From Candidatus Eremiobacteraceae bacterium (GTDB taxonomy: Bacteria; Vulcanimicrobiota; Vulcanimicrobiia; Eremiobacterales; Eremiobacteraceae), in contig DATGJI010000047.1 in NCBI GenBank assembly GCA_035295225.1, positions 1 through 52,674 of the forward strand: a stretch of DNA of 52,674 nucleotides. The letters run 5' to 3'. The notes beneath the pieces are model-generated. The model saw only the letters and a list, made by a program, of their open reading frames with translations, did not search any database and was not told where the DNA came from. The translations under genes were made by a program, and so were the position numbers. Shown here piece after piece: positions 52,201 through 52,674 of this stretch (position 1 is the first letter of the stretch; each line of letters opens with the position of its first letter).

Positions 52201-52537
52201 CGCCTTTGACGCGCCCGGGTCGCTCGTCGGGCCGTCGTGGCTGACCATGAACATCGGCGTCTCGCACGACATCGCGCAGAACATCAAGGCGAGCATGCTC
52301 GTCACCAACGTGTTCACGGTCGTGCACAACCACGGCTATCCGTGGGAATATCCGTCGAGCGCGCAAGTTCTCGCGTATGGCGACAACAACTTCTACAACA
52401 GTCCGCTCGGATACAGCGGTTCGACGGGTAACGCCACGTCGAGCCTCGGTTACCTGGGCGACAACTACTATGCGTACGGTCCGCAGTCGCTGAACAACGC
52501 GCCGGAATTCGTGTTCAGCATCTCAACAAAACTCTAG
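49226..52537 (+). CDS. TonB-dependent receptor with N-terminal carboxypeptidase-regulatory-like domain
   Basis: 1103 residues from the ATG at 49226, preceded by GAGAGGG. A signal peptide ends near AAIAGT. Residues about 25-115 are a carboxypeptidase-regulatory-like beta sandwich (ISGHVADASGAPIANAKISV). The plug follows with GSLSIRGGSNDQIGFELEGI and a Gly-rich loop, and the last 800 residues are Tyr/Asn-rich barrel strands ending in APEFVFSISTKL, with a terminal aromatic pattern. Many such receptors import siderophores or glycans, but the substrate cannot be told. It is strong evidence for an outer membrane. Confidence 0.92.
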   Translation: MSVNVLGRVVASLIVAGLCLSGAAIAGTTGGISGHVADASGAPIANAKISVSAPSQSAAGTSDARGFFSVLALTPDTYTVTATKDGYDTTQVAGITVQADQTSTVAVTMRPTIKVLTTVTSTATAGVVSKSVTGDLYAVSASAVNRYQGSAGGAETLYSQNGVVGSLPGVVRSIGGGGGYGGNGSLSIRGGSNDQIGFELEGIPLNRGFDSANATSFVTNGLSSLEVYTGGAPADSGRSMAGYINEVMRRGTYPGGGDLTLVAGAPTYNHTMQADLYGASPDRKFSYYVSELAVNADYNFANRENLDNHVINVAANDPGCLAFNTLMGPNVQSEIPTPFLSCGSAHNLNVPISQEVWQEFGNISAAERDTVINLHYGILHNGMTDDLQALWVGGTTGNPYPYSGAHLDPALYAQGQGGSVVNGQLQWVFGTPYVGPNNAPYDPTKLGTYTWPTAGNSIGTIPSNYVDSQSTQSGIEKVSYTRALSSSSFARFYAYALYSAWNFDQATNGFVGDSFYQLHDNATGYTLNYQNQLTQAHLLRFDIDYSKDLSLRYNYAPNFLQENFWAGCGLSLTDPNLHTCAPGDPNNVVMKGTPFAYWNALPEINTDAALADSWKPSDRWLFDIGARLDRFEVGLTPLQILGPNGIAEQSQNLAGNCLHGYAYGPTEPCFAYLTDQVNTLGNLGPSALPGAGHWTNVSGDLNFNEFSPRFGATFTASPRDVLRFSVGRYVEPPATAYEEYIGAPQFGPQDTVSVLNNFYDGLGFTAVHNVQPQDSTNYDFSLEHAFDQGWSAKVTPYLRVTRGQILNLPVVPTNPTFVTGYNFGAARIRGSEFLLRKDRQTSNGLSAVLAATYTDSKIRYERALGGQNFIDVINASIAAYNTQYNTHYASLDPNGYYSPSLTQSPGSTTPSYDVRFTVNLNLDYRVGGWDITPTFNYQSGNPYGDSLNFPDVHCYGSANPNAPAIPTPGCIPQLAGNEMLGPLANGPDPYTNAFDAPGSLVGPSWLTMNIGVSHDIAQNIKASMLVTNVFTVVHNHGYPWEYPSSAQVLAYGDNNFYNSPLGYSGSTGNATSSLGYLGDNYYAYGPQSLNNAPEFVFSISTKL

Positions 52538-52543
52538 GCTGTT

Positions 52544-52674
52544 GGGCGGACCTTTATGGTCCGCCTCGCATTCGTGTAGGGCGGACCTTTATGGTCCGCC
52601 TCGCATTCGTGTAGGGCGGACCTTTATGGTCCGCCTCGCATTCGTGTAGGGCGGACCTTTATGGTCCGCCTCGC
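52544..52674. repeat. Tandem palindrome array, four units of 35 bp, cut by window end
   Basis: Units start at 52544, 52579, 52614 and 52649. Core GGGCGGACC-TTTAT-GGTCCGCC with a 13-base linker TCGCATTCGTGTA; all complete units are identical. It begins seven bases after the TonB receptor stop, in the same relative orientation as the array after nusA. More units may lie beyond the window. Confidence 0.95.

Noticed and set aside
52544-52674. CRISPR-like array of 22-base repeats and 13-base spacers
   Set aside because: The spacers are identical, the repeat is a near-perfect palindrome and no cas genes are present. The same holds for 8424-8585 and 26332-26411.

Overview
The window is high-GC bacterial chromosome without phage, plasmid or transposase genes. 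A TonB-dependent receptor, lipoproteins, type IV pilin-like genes and a periplasmic MsrA point to a diderm. Dense intergenic palindromes built on a GGCGGACC-TTTAT-GGTCCGCC core, together with DUF1800/DUF1501 and a carboxypeptidase-regulatory TonB receptor, fit an uncultured soil lineage such as Candidatus Eremiobacterota (WPS-2). That assignment is an inference; no rRNA or tRNA gene was seen.

Region 1 (1-20995) holds, on the minus strand and in the usual order, the translation/transcription cluster rimP, nusA, ylxR, infB, rbfA, nrnA, truB, ribF. It has been pulled apart. A lipoprotein gene lies between truB and ribF. A plus-strand msrA, a possible P450 relic and a repeat array lie between ylxR and nusA. 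An 8 kb block (WYL regulator, DUF202, cation/proton antiporter, DUF3311 plus SSS symporter, three pilin-like genes, one unknown) separates nusA from rimP. rimP is now the last gene of a tightly overlapping pxpB-pxpC-pxpA-rimP operon for 5-oxoproline use.

Region 2 (21114-29063) has a YyaL/DUF255 protein, small unknowns, a DUF1232 protein and two PYROXD2-like FAD oxidoreductases facing each other across DUF1203 and ArsR-DUF2087 genes. Region 3 (29160-35308) has a DUF1800-DUF1501-small Tat protein operon, an S1/P1-type zinc hydrolase, a 50-residue zinc ribbon upstream of an alpha/beta hydrolase, and an HhH-GPD protein.

Region 4 (35409-39327) is a one-direction run of exported proteins: a cupredoxin lipoprotein, a CxxCH protein with a long barrel-like tail, and three tandem paralogues of an unrecognised secreted family. 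It is the best candidate in the window for an undescribed system. Region 5 (39361-49024) mixes an esterase, two small membrane proteins, an M20 peptidase, a rhomboid-like protein lacking its catalytic residues, a MocR-type regulator lacking the PLP lysine, a VanZ-like protein, a DUF2249-Crp fusion regulator and an orphan peptide-binding lipoprotein. The window ends with a 1103-residue TonB receptor and a tandem palindrome array cut by the window edge.

The palindromes sit almost only in intergenic gaps, and in five cases the repeat supplies the stop codon of the neighbouring gene.
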